In this document: piece by piece, positions 41,692 through 51,209 of the stretch
Numbering within the stretch: position 1 is the stretch's first letter
How the letters are laid out: every line of letters starts with the position of its first letter
Source: JBDKUD01 sp050943315
GTDB taxonomy: Bacteria > Bacillota > Syntrophomonadia > Syntrophomonadales > Syntrophomonadaceae
DNA: 61,477 nt
NCBI GenBank assembly: GCA_050943315.1
Contig: JBMNOY010000007.1
Coordinates: 1 to 61,477 of the forward strand
Direction of reading: 5' to 3'
Position numbers and translations under genes: made by a program
Notes under the pieces: generated by a model
What the model saw: only the letters and a program-made list of their open reading frames with translations
Told to the model about the DNA's origin: nothing
The model's database searches: none

Positions 41692-42688
41692 CTTTTGTTT
41701 TCTCCTGCCGCACTTGTAGGGACTCTGCTGCAGCTTTTTGTATCCGGTCTGCTATCGAAGCTGCTACTCCCTCCAGCTTTTGGGGAAGAGGCGCGAATAC
41801 CAACACCTTCAGGCCCTCTTGCTCAGCATCTCTGAGTATGCCGTAAAGGGAATTCTCCCGGCCGTTTAAGTCTAATTCGTATTCTCGTTTTATATGGTTA
41901 TTATTATACCTTTTGGAAAAATTATAATAAACAACCCCGGTTGATTCGTTTAAGAAGTTATTAATGACAGCTGCCAGATCTTCATAATCTCTGCTAATCA
42001 CAATCTGGATATCAGTTTGAAAATGGGGCCGGGTGGTTTCCGAAATGGCCACTTTTTGCCCCAGGACTGCCTCCAGAGCCTCAATACCTACCCCGCCCCG
42101 GCGCAGGACGGTAAATGGTTCCCGGCTTAAGTCCAGTACGGTAGATTCCACTCCTCCACCAGTGGCTCCGGCATCTAATATGGCCGCTATGCGTCCGTTA
42201 AGGTCAGCCCGGACATGATCCGCAGTAACCGGACTGGGGTGTCCGGATAAATTAGCACTAGGGGCAGCTACTGGTCCGGTTTGCTCCAATAAAGCCAGAG
42301 CAACCGGATGAGAAGGCATACGCAAGCCAACACTGCTTTTACCGCCCCTTACTACTGCCGGTACCCCGGAACTGGCCGGTAAAATGATAGAAAGCGGACC
42401 AGGCCAGAATTGGTCCATTAACCTTTGCGCTACCGGCGGTAGGCTGGTTACCAGATCGTTAACCTGATTCCGGTTGCTGACATGGACCAGCAAAGGATTG
42501 TTGGCCGGCCTTTGTTTGGCAGCAAAAATCTTATGAACTGCTGCCGGTGACCATGCCAGGGCACCTAACCCATATACCGTTTCGGTGGGAAAAGCCACCA
42601 ATTCCTGATTTAGAATTAGTTGAGCAGCAATCTTTATCAATTCCGGTTCTGGATGTTTGCAATTGACCTTCAAATATTTAGTTTCCAT
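41684..42688 (-). CDS. ywlC: Threonylcarbamoyl-AMP synthase (Sua5/YwlC)
   Basis: Makes threonylcarbamoyl-AMP for the t6A37 modification of ANN-decoding tRNAs. Two domains: the YrdC catalytic domain (about 15-205; AFPTETVYGLGALAWSP, KQRPANNPLLVHV, SAPSANLSGHPSP-like APSANLSGHPSP) and the C-terminal Sua5 domain. 334 aa is normal for the long form. ATG after AAAGGGGT; prmC lies immediately upstream. Confidence 0.94.
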   Translation of the reverse strand: METKYLKVNCKHPEPELIKIAAQLILNQELVAFPTETVYGLGALAWSPAAVHKIFAAKQRPANNPLLVHVSNRNQVNDLVTSLPPVAQRLMDQFWPGPLSIILPASSGVPAVVRGGKSSVGLRMPSHPVALALLEQTGPVAAPSANLSGHPSPVTADHVRADLNGRIAAILDAGATGGGVESTVLDLSREPFTVLRRGGVGIEALEAVLGQKVAISETTRPHFQTDIQIVISRDYEDLAAVINNFLNESTGVVYYNFSKRYNNNHIKREYELDLNGRENSLYGILRDAEQEGLKVLVFAPLPQKLEGVAASIADRIQKAAAESLQVRQEKTKDV

Positions 42689-42689
42689 A

Positions 42690-43538
42690 CTACCCCTTTC
42701 TGGCCACTACCAATCGGTCTTTCCCGGCCAGGTCCTTTATCACCTCAACCTGACTAAAAGCTCCCATCAGGGTTGGCACTTGAGCAACTTGTCCGGGATC
42801 AATTTCACCCAAAAAGTAGCCGTTCGGTACTAGCATAGCCACACATTGAGGAATCAAGCGCCGGTAAAGATCCAGTCCATCCCCTGACGCCACTAACGCT
42901 AATTTAGGTTCATAGTTTTTGACTTCCGGTTCTAATTGTTTGTACACTTCAAAGGGTACATAGGGCAGGTTGGCGGTTATTATATCGAAGGGAGGTTCTC
43001 CTTTGAGGCTATCAAGGAGGTCTCCCTGGCGAAAAGATACCTTTACCCCGTGACGTTCGGCATTGAGCCGGGCTATTTCCAAAGCCCCGGCTGATATATC
43101 GGTTGCATAAATATCAAGTTCCGGCAAATAATGACCCATACTTACCGCAATGGCTCCCGAACCGGTTCCTACATCACAGATGCGCTTAAAACCTTTTTCT
43201 TTAGCCAGGGATAGTGCTGTTTCTACCAAAAGTTCCGTTTCTGGACGGGGAATAAGCACATCCCGGGATACCGCGAAGTTAAGCGACATAAATTCCTTTT
43301 CCCCGGTAATATATGCTACCGGCTCGCGGGCTGCCCGGCGGTTAATATATTCCTTATATCCAATCCGCTCCGCACGCGTTAAAGGACTGTCGTAGTGGGT
43401 ATACAAATAAACCCGGTCTTTCTCCAAAACTGCCGCCAGAAGAATCTCCGCTTCGAGCCGGGCTTCCTCTATACCCCTGGTGGCAAAGTATCTGGTGGTC
43501 CATTCCAGTACATCTTGAATTGTCCAAGTGCCGGCCAC
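42690..43538 (-). CDS. prmC: Release factor glutamine methyltransferase PrmC
   Basis: Methylates the GGQ glutamine of release factors; it directly follows prfA, encoding its substrate. SAM-binding motif RICDVGTGSGAIAVSMGHYLP and the N-terminal EYINRRAAREPVAYITGEKEF are normal. The catalytic motif, usually NPPY, reads NLPY (ITANLPYVPFEVY). GTG start directly after the prfA stop codon. Confidence 0.94.
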   Translation of the reverse strand: MAGTWTIQDVLEWTTRYFATRGIEEARLEAEILLAAVLEKDRVYLYTHYDSPLTRAERIGYKEYINRRAAREPVAYITGEKEFMSLNFAVSRDVLIPRPETELLVETALSLAKEKGFKRICDVGTGSGAIAVSMGHYLPELDIYATDISAGALEIARLNAERHGVKVSFRQGDLLDSLKGEPPFDIITANLPYVPFEVYKQLEPEVKNYEPKLALVASGDGLDLYRRLIPQCVAMLVPNGYFLGEIDPGQVAQVPTLMGAFSQVEVIKDLAGKDRLVVARKG

Positions 43539-44606
43539 TTATTCCACCTGTTTCAGGCGTTCTGCCTGGTCATTTAGTATCAAGGCATCTATTATTTCAT
43601 TGAGCTGCCCGTCAAGTATCGTATCCAGCTTGTGCAGGGTCAGATTTATGCGGTGATCGCTGACGCGCCCCTGCGGAAAATTGTAGGTGCGAATGCGTTC
43701 ACTTCGGTCTCCGGTACCGATCTGACTTTTGCGGTTACCAGCCGTTTCAGCATTTTTCTCTTCTTCCATAACCTCTTTTAACCGCGCCCGGAGCACTCTT
43801 AAGGCCTTGGCCTTGTTCTTATGCTGTGATTTTTCATCCTGACAGGTTACCACCAGTCCGGTAGGTTCATGGGTTATCCGTACTGCTGACTGGGTAGTGT
43901 TAACACACTGTCCCCCGGGTCCGCTGGCACAATATACATCTATACGTATTTCATTAGGGTCAATTTCTACTTCTACCTCTTCAGCCTCGGGTAAAACCGC
44001 AACTGTCGCTGCGGAAGTGTGAATTCTGCCTCCCGATTCGGTTACCGGTATGCGCTGTACGCGGTGAACCCCGGATTCGTATTTTAATTTACTATAAGCG
44101 CCTACCCCGTCAACTACGAAGGTTAATTCCTTAATACCACCTATATCAGTATAATGTGAATCCATGATATCTATCTTCCAGCCCTGCAATTCGGCATAAC
44201 GCGAGTACATGCGGAAAAGGTCGGAAGCAAACAAAGCCGCCTCTTCGCCTCCAGTACCGGCTCGAATCTCCATAATTACGCTCTTTTCGTCATTGGGATC
44301 CTTGGGCAGCAATAAGATTTTTAACTCCTGTTCCATACTAACTTTCTTACCCTGGAGTTCTTCCAACTCCTCCAGCAACATCTGTTTAAACTCATGGTCC
44401 TGTTCTTCCTGCAGCATCTCCCGGGAGTCTTCAATCTGTTGGAGAACAGACTTATACTCGCGGTATTTGTCCACCACCGGGGCCAGGTCGGAATGGGCTT
44501 TAGCATATTTCTGAAACTTATTCTGATCGGAAATAACCTCCGGTTGACTTAAAAGATCAGTAAGCTCATTATATTTTTCTTCCAGGCTCCTTAACTTGGA
44601 TAGCAT
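43539..44606 (-). CDS. prfA: Peptide chain release factor 1
   Basis: Recognises UAA and UAG stop codons. 355 aa. GGQ in YCASGPGGQCVNTTQSAVRITH, and PxT-type recognition region RIPVTESGGRIHTSAATVAVLPE. Strong GAGGAGG ribosome site. Confidence 0.97.
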   Translation of the reverse strand: MLSKLRSLEEKYNELTDLLSQPEVISDQNKFQKYAKAHSDLAPVVDKYREYKSVLQQIEDSREMLQEEQDHEFKQMLLEELEELQGKKVSMEQELKILLLPKDPNDEKSVIMEIRAGTGGEEAALFASDLFRMYSRYAELQGWKIDIMDSHYTDIGGIKELTFVVDGVGAYSKLKYESGVHRVQRIPVTESGGRIHTSAATVAVLPEAEEVEVEIDPNEIRIDVYCASGPGGQCVNTTQSAVRITHEPTGLVVTCQDEKSQHKNKAKALRVLRARLKEVMEEEKNAETAGNRKSQIGTGDRSERIRTYNFPQGRVSDHRINLTLHKLDTILDGQLNEIIDALILNDQAERLKQVE

Positions 44607-44875
44607 TAAAATTCCTCCTCAATAAGGTTGCTCTATTTATCAAATTTTTATAATAAACATGAAACCCACGTCAAACCGACGGGGCCGACTTATAGACGCG
44701 AACTGGCACAGATTGGTATGAAGTGCGCAGACTTTTTTGAGAATAAACGACAAACTTTTATTGAGAATAATTTTATAAGCCGGCTAAAGCTATATTGATT
44801 GCGTGCGGCAGGTCGCCAGCGTCTATTACCGTCTCTTCACGGTTGGATATGCCTGTCTGCCCAACACTTGGGCAT
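44607..44875. other. Intergenic gap between yqhQ and prfA
   Basis: No gene found. It holds a direct repeat of an ACTTTT-x-TTGAGAATAA motif (44731-44746 and 44754-44770). A 7-bp palindrome TGCCCAA-CAC-TTGGGCA (44858-44874) lies right after the yqhQ stop codon and could act as a weak terminator hairpin. Confidence 0.5.
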
Positions 44876-45793
44876 TTAACTTGCCTGTACAGGTGAATAA
44901 TCATCCTTACTGCATTTATCTACATTCAGCTTCTCTTCCAATACTGCCCGCAAAGCGGTAAGGGCTACCTCTAATTGACTGTCGTCAGGTTCACGGGTAG
45001 TCAGCTTTTGCAGCCACAACCCCGGAGCTATCAAAAACTGGGCCCATCTGTGGTGATAATACTTACCCGAAAATTTTATAAACTCATATCCTAATCCTGC
45101 TACAATGGGAAGAACAGCTATGCGCGACCATACCCGGTAAAACAAATTCCCCTCGCCCAACATGGCAAATACTAAAATCGATATTACCATAACTATTAAA
45201 AGGAAACTGGTACCGCAGCGGGGATGCAAAGTAGTATGTTTACGGGCGTTGGCAACGGTTAAATCTTCACCCGCTTCATAGGTAAAAATTGATTTATGTT
45301 CGGCTCCATGATACATAAATACCCGGGTTATGTCTTCCATTTTGGAAATACCATATACGTATAAAAGGAAAAAAGTAATCCGTATTATGCCCTCTACAAT
45401 GTTTTGCATAAATACCCCGCCCAGGTATGGGGTGGTATAATGAACAATACCGGTAGGCAACAATACAAAGAGTAATATCGCCATCGCGAAGGCAAAAACT
45501 CCCGTCAATAATATCTCTCGGGTGCTTAATTCCTCTTCCTCTTCATCTAAGGACATGTTGGCAGACATATTTAGCATACGGATACCAACCACCATGGAGT
45601 CCACCAGCATGTATGTCCCTCTTAGAAGAGGCCACCTTAGAAAGGGGAAACGTTTGGCTAGCTGGCTGGTAGCTTCTTCGACCAGTTCTATGCTATTATC
45701 GGGTTTTCTCACTGCCACGGCTGTTTTTCGGGGGCCTCTCATCATAACCCCCTCAATTACTGCCATTCCACCGTATTGAAATTTAGCTGTCAT
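44876..45793 (-). CDS. yqhQ: DUF1385 membrane protein (YqhQ family)
   Basis: Conserved Firmicute membrane protein of unknown function, 305 aa. The family N-terminus YGGMAVIEGVMMRGPRKTAVAVRKPD is followed by five to six membrane helices. HGAEHKSIFTYEAGEDLTVANARKHTTLHPRCGTSFL is the conserved His-rich cytoplasmic loop, which looks able to bind metal. In many Clostridia it lies near rpmE-prfA, as here. Confidence 0.92.
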   Translation of the reverse strand: MTAKFQYGGMAVIEGVMMRGPRKTAVAVRKPDNSIELVEEATSQLAKRFPFLRWPLLRGTYMLVDSMVVGIRMLNMSANMSLDEEEEELSTREILLTGVFAFAMAILLFVLLPTGIVHYTTPYLGGVFMQNIVEGIIRITFFLLYVYGISKMEDITRVFMYHGAEHKSIFTYEAGEDLTVANARKHTTLHPRCGTSFLLIVMVISILVFAMLGEGNLFYRVWSRIAVLPIVAGLGYEFIKFSGKYYHHRWAQFLIAPGLWLQKLTTREPDDSQLEVALTALRAVLEEKLNVDKCSKDDYSPVQAS

Positions 45794-45850
45794 ATATGTT
45801 TACCGCCTGTTCAAAGTAATTGTAAGCTAAATTAAGAGCTAATATAATTA

Positions 45851-45871
45851 ACGCAGACTAATCGTCTGCGT
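45851..45871. repeat. Perfect 8-bp palindrome in the rpmE-yqhQ gap
   Basis: ACGCAGAC-TAATC-GTCTGCGT. Its GCAGAC core resembles the AGACGCAGACT repeats at 38249 and 57377, so it may be a relic of the same family rather than an operator. Confidence 0.5.
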
Positions 45872-45883
45872 ATATATACACTA

Positions 45884-45912
45884 AGAAAAATAGCAGGACT
45901 TTGCCCTGCTAT
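45884..45912 (-). terminator. Rho-independent terminator after rpmE
   Basis: ATAGCAGG/CCTGCTAT 8-bp stem with a 7-nt loop followed by TTTTC on the minus strand, 5 bp past the rpmE stop. Confidence 0.88.
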
Positions 45913-45916
45913 CTAA

Positions 45917-46120
45917 CTAATCCAAACCGTACTTTTTCTTGAATTTATCTACCCGTCCGGTGGTGTCAACTATTCTTTGTTTATTACCGGTGTAAAAAGG
46001 ATGGCACTTGGAGCAAATTTCAACTCTGATATTCTCCTGTGTGGACCCAATTTCAAACTCACTGCCACAGGCACATCTGGCTGTAGTCTTAAAGTATTTG
46101 GGATGTATTTTTTCTTTCAC
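45917..46120 (-). CDS. rpmE: 50S ribosomal protein L31
   Basis: 67 aa starting MKEKIHPKYFKTTARCACGSEF, from the GTG at 46120, 8 nt after AGAGG. A GTG three codons upstream is too close to the ribosome site. It is the zinc-binding form with C16/C18 and C36/C39 (EICSKCHPFYTG). It has its own promoter and terminator. Confidence 0.95.
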   Translation of the reverse strand: MKEKIHPKYFKTTARCACGSEFEIGSTQENIRVEICSKCHPFYTGNKQRIVDTTGRVDKFKKKYGLD

Positions 46121-46193
46121 TGTTTTCACCTCTCTTCGGCCAGGGGTTAATTTATCTATAAATTAGTCTCATTCTAAATTAACCGCGAGATTT

Positions 46194-46222
46194 ATTATAA
46201 CAATAAAAAAAATAAAAAACAA
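46194..46222 (-). promoter_or_regulatory. Promoter of rpmE
   Basis: TTGTTT (46217-46222), a 17-bp T-rich spacer and TGTTATAAT (extended -10, hexamer at 46194-46199). The leader holds an 8-bp inverted repeat TTAATTTA/TAAATTAA (46147-46182). Confidence 0.75.
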
Positions 46223-46247
46223 GGATAATCAGTTCTGCAGGTGATTT

Positions 46248-47234
46248 TTAATCATCTTTAGCAGCATTTGTATAGCGGTACTTAAAAAAGTGCTGATCAA
46301 AGAACCCGTCATAATTGGTAAAAAATTGGTCTTCTCCTTCATCTTCCGCTATTTTATTATTAAAAATAAACATTTTAGCATCCAGATTATCTGCCATATG
46401 CAAAAGCAGCGCTTCGGGCAGCAGCGGTTTAACTGGTGAGCCGTACTCTAACATACCATGATGGCTTAAAATCATATGTTTTAATATCCATTCCAATTCC
46501 TCGGGAAAGTCCTCCCCATTAGCCCGGAGTTCCTTTATCCGGGCTCCGACTAACTCCTCCCCAATCACTATATGTCCCATCATTCGGCCGGCGACAGTAT
46601 ATTCCGGGGTAACTTTAATCGTATATTCGTCAACCTTGCCAATATCGTGTAAAATTGCGCCCACCACTAACAGGTCAGGATTCAGGCCCTGGTACAAACT
46701 GCTGGCCTGTAAGCATAAACCAGCAACGGCAACCGTATGTTCTAATAATCCTCCGCTATAATTATGATGAATCTTTTTGGCTGCAGGAGCCCGGAAGAAC
46801 TTCTCTTTCATTTCCGGAGTAAAAATCCTATCTAAAAGCTTATGCAAATAGGGGTCTTTAACCGACTGCAACAGTTCGTTAAATCTGTTGGTAAGCTCCT
46901 CCATACTAATCGGCGGCTTTTTTAGATAAGGCAGGGGATCATCTTCCAGGGTTTTTATTCTTTTGGCGGTAATCTGAATATGGTTGTTAAACAATCCGGT
47001 GTCACCTAAGAGGCCTATTACGGTACCCACCCCGGTGGAACCGGCTATAGCACAATTATCCCACACTACCGCATCGATCTCGCCGGAAAGGTCGCCTATC
47101 TTTAAATAAACCATGGACTTGCCGTCTTTAGTTTTCTTAGGCGTTTTATCCAGGACTAAGAATTTTCCCCAAATTTGCTGCCCGGGGCCAATGTTTTTAA
47201 TTTCCTTAACCGTGTGCGGTCCTTTTTTATCCAA
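46248..47234 (-). CDS. YhaM-like 3'-5' exoribonuclease (OB + HD domains)
   Basis: 328-aa protein. An N-terminal OB-fold (IWGKFLVLDKTPKKTKDGKSMVYLKIGDLSGEIDAVVW) is followed by an HD phosphohydrolase domain with GGLLEHTVAVA, ILHDIGK and LSHHG metal ligands. YhaM of Bacillus degrades single-stranded RNA and DNA 3' to 5'. TTG start at 47234 after GGGAGA. No partner genes nearby besides rpmE. Confidence 0.88.
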   Translation of the reverse strand: MDKKGPHTVKEIKNIGPGQQIWGKFLVLDKTPKKTKDGKSMVYLKIGDLSGEIDAVVWDNCAIAGSTGVGTVIGLLGDTGLFNNHIQITAKRIKTLEDDPLPYLKKPPISMEELTNRFNELLQSVKDPYLHKLLDRIFTPEMKEKFFRAPAAKKIHHNYSGGLLEHTVAVAGLCLQASSLYQGLNPDLLVVGAILHDIGKVDEYTIKVTPEYTVAGRMMGHIVIGEELVGARIKELRANGEDFPEELEWILKHMILSHHGMLEYGSPVKPLLPEALLLHMADNLDAKMFIFNNKIAEDEGEDQFFTNYDGFFDQHFFKYRYTNAAKDD

Positions 47235-47292
47235 TTCGTTCTCTCCCTTGTTTTGTCTATGCGTCTATCCATAAGTACCCTGGGTTTGATAA

Positions 47293-47497
47293 TTCAACAC
47301 CGACGGACACAGATTTTATTGGATTTAAACTGATTTTTTGTATAATAGCGGCCATATATCTTCGTCTCAGCAAAGGTTACTGAAGGATACAAAAAAAGTA
47401 CGTAATTTATGGCATATATACCCTTGGTAGTAAAATGATCATAAAAATAATACTATTCAGTGTTACTCTGTTGAAATCTGTGTCCTTCTGTGTTGAA
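47293..47497. repeat. MITE-like element with 24-bp terminal inverted repeats
   Basis: Left end TTCAACACCGACGGACACAG continuing to ATTT (47293-47316), and an inverted right end (47474-47497) with 22 of 24 positions matching. The 205-bp element is non-coding and AT-rich. The right end stops 6 bp from the radical SAM stop codon. The same family recurs at 57186-57371 and, more degraded, from 23437. Confidence 0.82.
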
Positions 47498-47503
47498 TAA
47501 AAT

Positions 47504-48751
47504 CTACAGATGAGTATAGGAACCGATTTTAACCTGAGGAATTTCCTGCTTTAATAGATTCAGAAAGTTATTGATGCCCAGGACTTCACTATTACCCGGA
47601 AATTGTTTAAAAAGCAAGTCCGGGTCAAAGTTAAGATTACGCATTTGGATCATATTTACCGGGTTAACGGCTATGAAATCGAGCAAACCCTGTACCTCCT
47701 GTTCCCGATCAGTAAATCCGGGGAAAACCAAGAGATTTAGCGAAATGGTTACTCCCTTTTCGCGAGCATAATTAATAGACCTTTTTACATCAGCCAGGGT
47801 ATAATCCCGGGGACGATGGTATTTATTATAATTCTCCTCCCGGCAGGAGAAAATGGTAACCCGCATACTATCCAGTCCGGCATCACAGAGCCTGGCAATA
47901 CCTTTATAATAGCCGGCATTGGTATTAATGTTTATCAGGCCCTGATCAGTCCGGCTGCGAATTCTTTCAATTGCCGGTGCCAATCTGGATGCATTAAGGG
48001 ATGGTTCCCCTTCACAACCCTGACCAAAACTTATTATCGGTTGGCGGGCGTTAGCCAGGTGCTCGGTTCCAATTTCCACAATCTCGTTTATTTCCGGCCG
48101 AAAATCCAGCCGGTTTTGCGGCGCAGCAGCTTGTATGTGGCTCTCTGATATACACCCCAAACAACTGGCATTACAAACATTTATGGAGGGAATTCCTGCT
48201 TCCCAACGCTGGTAGAACAGGTTTTGGGCCGTAAAGCAGCCATATTCCAGGGAACAGCGGGCCAGCTGGCGCAGAATGCGGTTTTCGGGATACTTGTTTA
48301 AAAGCCGGTTTATCCGCGCAGGCAGTCCATCGGTATTATAATAAGCCGGGTGCCAGCGGCGATGTTCATCGGTTTGCACGGCGCTCACATATATCTTTTC
48401 ATTGTGCCACCCTACGGCAGCATACCCAAATAAAGGCCAGGCTTCTTCGGGGTTTTCGCTAAGACAAGCCGGAAGCAAAGTTCTGGTAAAACCCTGGGGC
48501 AGCAAAGCGGCCACTGCCGTCACTTTATCCTGGGGATTATGAGGATCATGCTGCAGGCAGGTTAAATTATCATCTTCACCTATTCCTACCGGCATATATC
48601 CCGGTATGGTAACAAGTGTGGCTCCTTTCGGCAGAGGCATCATTTCGCTGGGATCGGGAACAACCCATTCCGTTCCATTCCGCCCCAGCATGATGGTCTC
48701 TTTATCTTCAAATACTTCCCCCCGGGAATTAGAGTATAAGGTTAGAAACAT
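47504..48751 (-). CDS. Radical SAM protein, specific reaction unknown
   Basis: 415 aa from the ATG at 48751 (MFLTLYSNSRGEVFED), which follows AAGAGGG; the frame is open 32 codons upstream without family-like sequence. The 4Fe-4S motif is CNASCLGC (Cx3Cx2C) in the middle of the protein, after a distinctive ~190-residue N-terminal region. The usual SAM-binding elements follow (ISFGQGCEGEPSL, ININTNAG, RVTIFSC). The long N-terminal part suggests a specific but unknown substrate. Downstream of the M23 peptidase gene and rho. Confidence 0.85.
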   Translation of the reverse strand: MFLTLYSNSRGEVFEDKETIMLGRNGTEWVVPDPSEMMPLPKGATLVTIPGYMPVGIGEDDNLTCLQHDPHNPQDKVTAVAALLPQGFTRTLLPACLSENPEEAWPLFGYAAVGWHNEKIYVSAVQTDEHRRWHPAYYNTDGLPARINRLLNKYPENRILRQLARCSLEYGCFTAQNLFYQRWEAGIPSINVCNASCLGCISESHIQAAAPQNRLDFRPEINEIVEIGTEHLANARQPIISFGQGCEGEPSLNASRLAPAIERIRSRTDQGLININTNAGYYKGIARLCDAGLDSMRVTIFSCREENYNKYHRPRDYTLADVKRSINYAREKGVTISLNLLVFPGFTDREQEVQGLLDFIAVNPVNMIQMRNLNFDPDLLFKQFPGNSEVLGINNFLNLLKQEIPQVKIGSYTHL

Positions 48752-48854
48752 AATAATTGCCCTCTTATTCCTATTTAGCTTTAATAATAGAACATCGGCG
48801 CTAATAAAAAAAGCCCTTATGCCCTGGCCGGTTAAAGAATCCCCCAAAACTTAA

Positions 48855-48885
48855 GCGGATAGAGCTATGCTATAACCCCATCCGC
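48855..48885 (-). terminator. Hairpin after the M23 peptidase gene
   Basis: GCGGAT/ATCCGC arms with a long loop in the gap between the M23 peptidase and radical SAM genes; the T-rich part (TTAAGTTTTG) on the minus strand is modest. Confidence 0.4.
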
Positions 48886-48936
48886 ATATATGCCTTTCTA
48901 ATTATATTGTGTTGGGTTTACTTATAACCAACCTCA

Positions 48937-49794
48937 CTACAATCTTTGCAGATAATGGATTGGATTAAAGGTTTCTCCCGACTTTTTAATCTCCAGATGC
49001 AGATGGGGCCCGGTAGCATTACCAGTAGCTCCGACCTCTGCTATAACCTGTCCTTTGGCCACCTTTTGTCCGGCAGTAACATGAGTCTTACTGGTATGGG
49101 CATATAACGTCTGTTGGCCATTATAATGGTCAATTATGACCGTTAGCCCATACACTCCTTTTACTCCTACATAAGCGACCTTCCCCCCGGCACAGGCCTT
49201 AATTGGGGTCCCGGTAGCAGCAGCAATATCCAGCCCATGGTGAAATCCTGATTTACGCCACCCGTAAGCTGAAGTTATAATCCCATTAAGCGGCCAGGTA
49301 AAGAATGCCCGGGAAAAACTAACACTACGCGAGGGTTCCTTTATAGGTACTCGATGTAAATCCTGCGGCAATACCAGTTTGGCCCCAACTCTTAGGTTCC
49401 TGGGATCTACCCCGGAATTAAGCGCTATTAACTCCCGGGTACTGATATTGTACCGGACAGCAATAGCCCACATAGTATCCCCAGGCTTAATAACGTAACT
49501 ACCTGCTTTCTTCCCGGGAATCTGTAACATTTGTCCTACAGCAAGGGTGCTGCTATGGTCGAGATGGTTGATTTGCATCAAAGTCTGCAAATCGACATCA
49601 TACTGCTCGGCAACTTGCCATAGAGTATCACCCTTTTTAATACGGTACAGTTCCAGCTGACCGGTATTGGCAGTACTGATAGAATCCACTACCACTCTGA
49701 ACCCGCCCTCGCTAAGGAATGCCAGGGATGGACTTACACTTGCTGACCAAATAAATACTGTCAGCATCAAAAGTCCAGACCATCTTCTGTACAC
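48937..49794 (-). CDS. Secreted LysM-M23 peptidase
   Basis: Exported cell-wall endopeptidase of 285 aa. Signal peptide (residues 1-25, ending SPSLA), two LysM repeats (YRIKKGDTLWQVAEQYDVDLQTLMQINHL and YVIKPGDTMWAIAVRYNISTRELIALNSG), then an M23 domain. Zinc ligands are seen in FHHGLDIAA and GPHLHLEI, so it looks active. GTG start after GAGGTGA. It resembles wall hydrolases and also the LysM-M23 group to which sporulation enzymes belong; specific role unknown. Confidence 0.93.
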   Translation of the reverse strand: MYRRWSGLLMLTVFIWSASVSPSLAFLSEGGFRVVVDSISTANTGQLELYRIKKGDTLWQVAEQYDVDLQTLMQINHLDHSSTLAVGQMLQIPGKKAGSYVIKPGDTMWAIAVRYNISTRELIALNSGVDPRNLRVGAKLVLPQDLHRVPIKEPSRSVSFSRAFFTWPLNGIITSAYGWRKSGFHHGLDIAAATGTPIKACAGGKVAYVGVKGVYGLTVIIDHYNGQQTLYAHTSKTHVTAGQKVAKGQVIAEVGATGNATGPHLHLEIKKSGETFNPIHYLQRL

Positions 49795-49931
49795 TTAAAT
49801 TCACCTCAATTTCCATCAGTGCCAGAATTTTAAACACTGTTGACCTCTATCATTCACATAAATTGAGGTGTTTATTCACTTAAGGGGAGAAAAAGAGAAG
49901 GGTTTAAGTAAAAATAAGTCAAATTATTGTT

Positions 49932-51209
49932 TTAATGTCCATTTCTCACATATTCATCCCGGCCGAAAACTAGTGGGGCAGCTCGCAATAAGTCTTCATT
50001 GGATTTCGTCTTTTTCATGGTATCTATCATTATCTGCATGGTTTCCACGGTATTATGTTCACTGAAAGTCCGGCGCAAGTTCCAGGTAAGTTTCATTTCC
50101 TCCGGACTTAAAATAAGTTCCTCTTTCCTGGTTCCCGATCTCTTGAGATCAATTGCCGGAAAGATTCTCCGTTCCGATAGTTTACGATCAAGCACCAACT
50201 CCATATTGCCGGTTCCTTTAAACTCCTCAAAAATAACTTCGTCCATTCTGGAACCAGTCTCCACCAGGGCGGTAGCAATTATGGTAAGGCTTCCGCCTTC
50301 TTCGATATTGCGGGCGGCTCCAAAAAAGCGTTTGGGCTTATTAAGTGAAGCAGGATCTATACCTCCGGATAGGGTACGGCCACTGGGAGGAACCACCAGG
50401 TTATGGGCCCGGGCCAAACGAGTTACACTATCCATCAGAATAACCACATCCCGTTTATGTTCAACCAGGCGCTTAGCCCTTTCCAGGACCATATCGGTCA
50501 CCTTAACATGGTTTTCGGGTGGTTCATCAAAGGTTGAAGCAACTACTTCAGCCTTGGTTGATCTTTGCATATCAGTTACTTCTTCCGGTCTCTCGTCCAC
50601 CAGCAGGATAATAACCTCTACGTCCGGATGATTGGTAGTAATACCCTGGGCAATTTTTTGCAGTAAGATAGTCTTTCCGGCTTTGGGGGGAGCCACAATC
50701 AGCCCTCTCTGGCCTTTGCCTATGGGAGAAACCAGGTCGATTATCCGGGTTGGCAGCTCTTCTGAGGTAGTTTCCAGGGTTAGCCTTTCGGTCGGGTATA
50801 AAGGGGTAAGTGCATCAAAATGAATTCTTTTAACCGATTCTTCGGGAGGAAAGCCGTTGACACTTTCAACCTTAAGCAAGGCAAAAAACCGTTCATTATC
50901 CTTTGGTGACCTTACCTGCCCAGCAACACGGTCTCCGGTCCGCAGTTCAAACTTACGAATCTGGGAAGGCGAAACATAAATATCTTCCTGGCTGGGAAGA
51001 TAAGCAAAAGGCCGTAAAAAACCATACCCATCCGGCATTATTTCCAAAACCCCTTGAGCCTGCAGCAACTCGTTGGAATGGGTCAATGCCTTGGTAATTT
51101 CAAATACCAGCTCTTTCTTCCTCAATTTGGAATACCCGACCAAATTGATCTCTCTGGCTATTTGATAAAGTTCCAACATTGTTTTGTTTTCCAATTCTGA
51201 AATATTCAA
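49932..51209 (-). CDS. rho: Transcription termination factor Rho
   Basis: RNA-dependent hexameric helicase, 425 aa. I place the start at the TTG at 51209 (MNISELENKTMLELYQIAREI), 6 nt after AAGGAGG; the frame is open 30 codons further upstream but that part lacks Rho character. Primary RNA site GYGFLRPF with the OB-fold, Walker A PPKAGKT, Walker B VVILMDSVTRLARA and the Q/R-loop regions are present. Rho usually autoregulates through its leader. Confidence 0.95.
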   Translation of the reverse strand: MNISELENKTMLELYQIAREINLVGYSKLRKKELVFEITKALTHSNELLQAQGVLEIMPDGYGFLRPFAYLPSQEDIYVSPSQIRKFELRTGDRVAGQVRSPKDNERFFALLKVESVNGFPPEESVKRIHFDALTPLYPTERLTLETTSEELPTRIIDLVSPIGKGQRGLIVAPPKAGKTILLQKIAQGITTNHPDVEVIILLVDERPEEVTDMQRSTKAEVVASTFDEPPENHVKVTDMVLERAKRLVEHKRDVVILMDSVTRLARAHNLVVPPSGRTLSGGIDPASLNKPKRFFGAARNIEEGGSLTIIATALVETGSRMDEVIFEEFKGTGNMELVLDRKLSERRIFPAIDLKRSGTRKEELILSPEEMKLTWNLRRTFSEHNTVETMQIMIDTMKKTKSNEDLLRAAPLVFGRDEYVRNGH

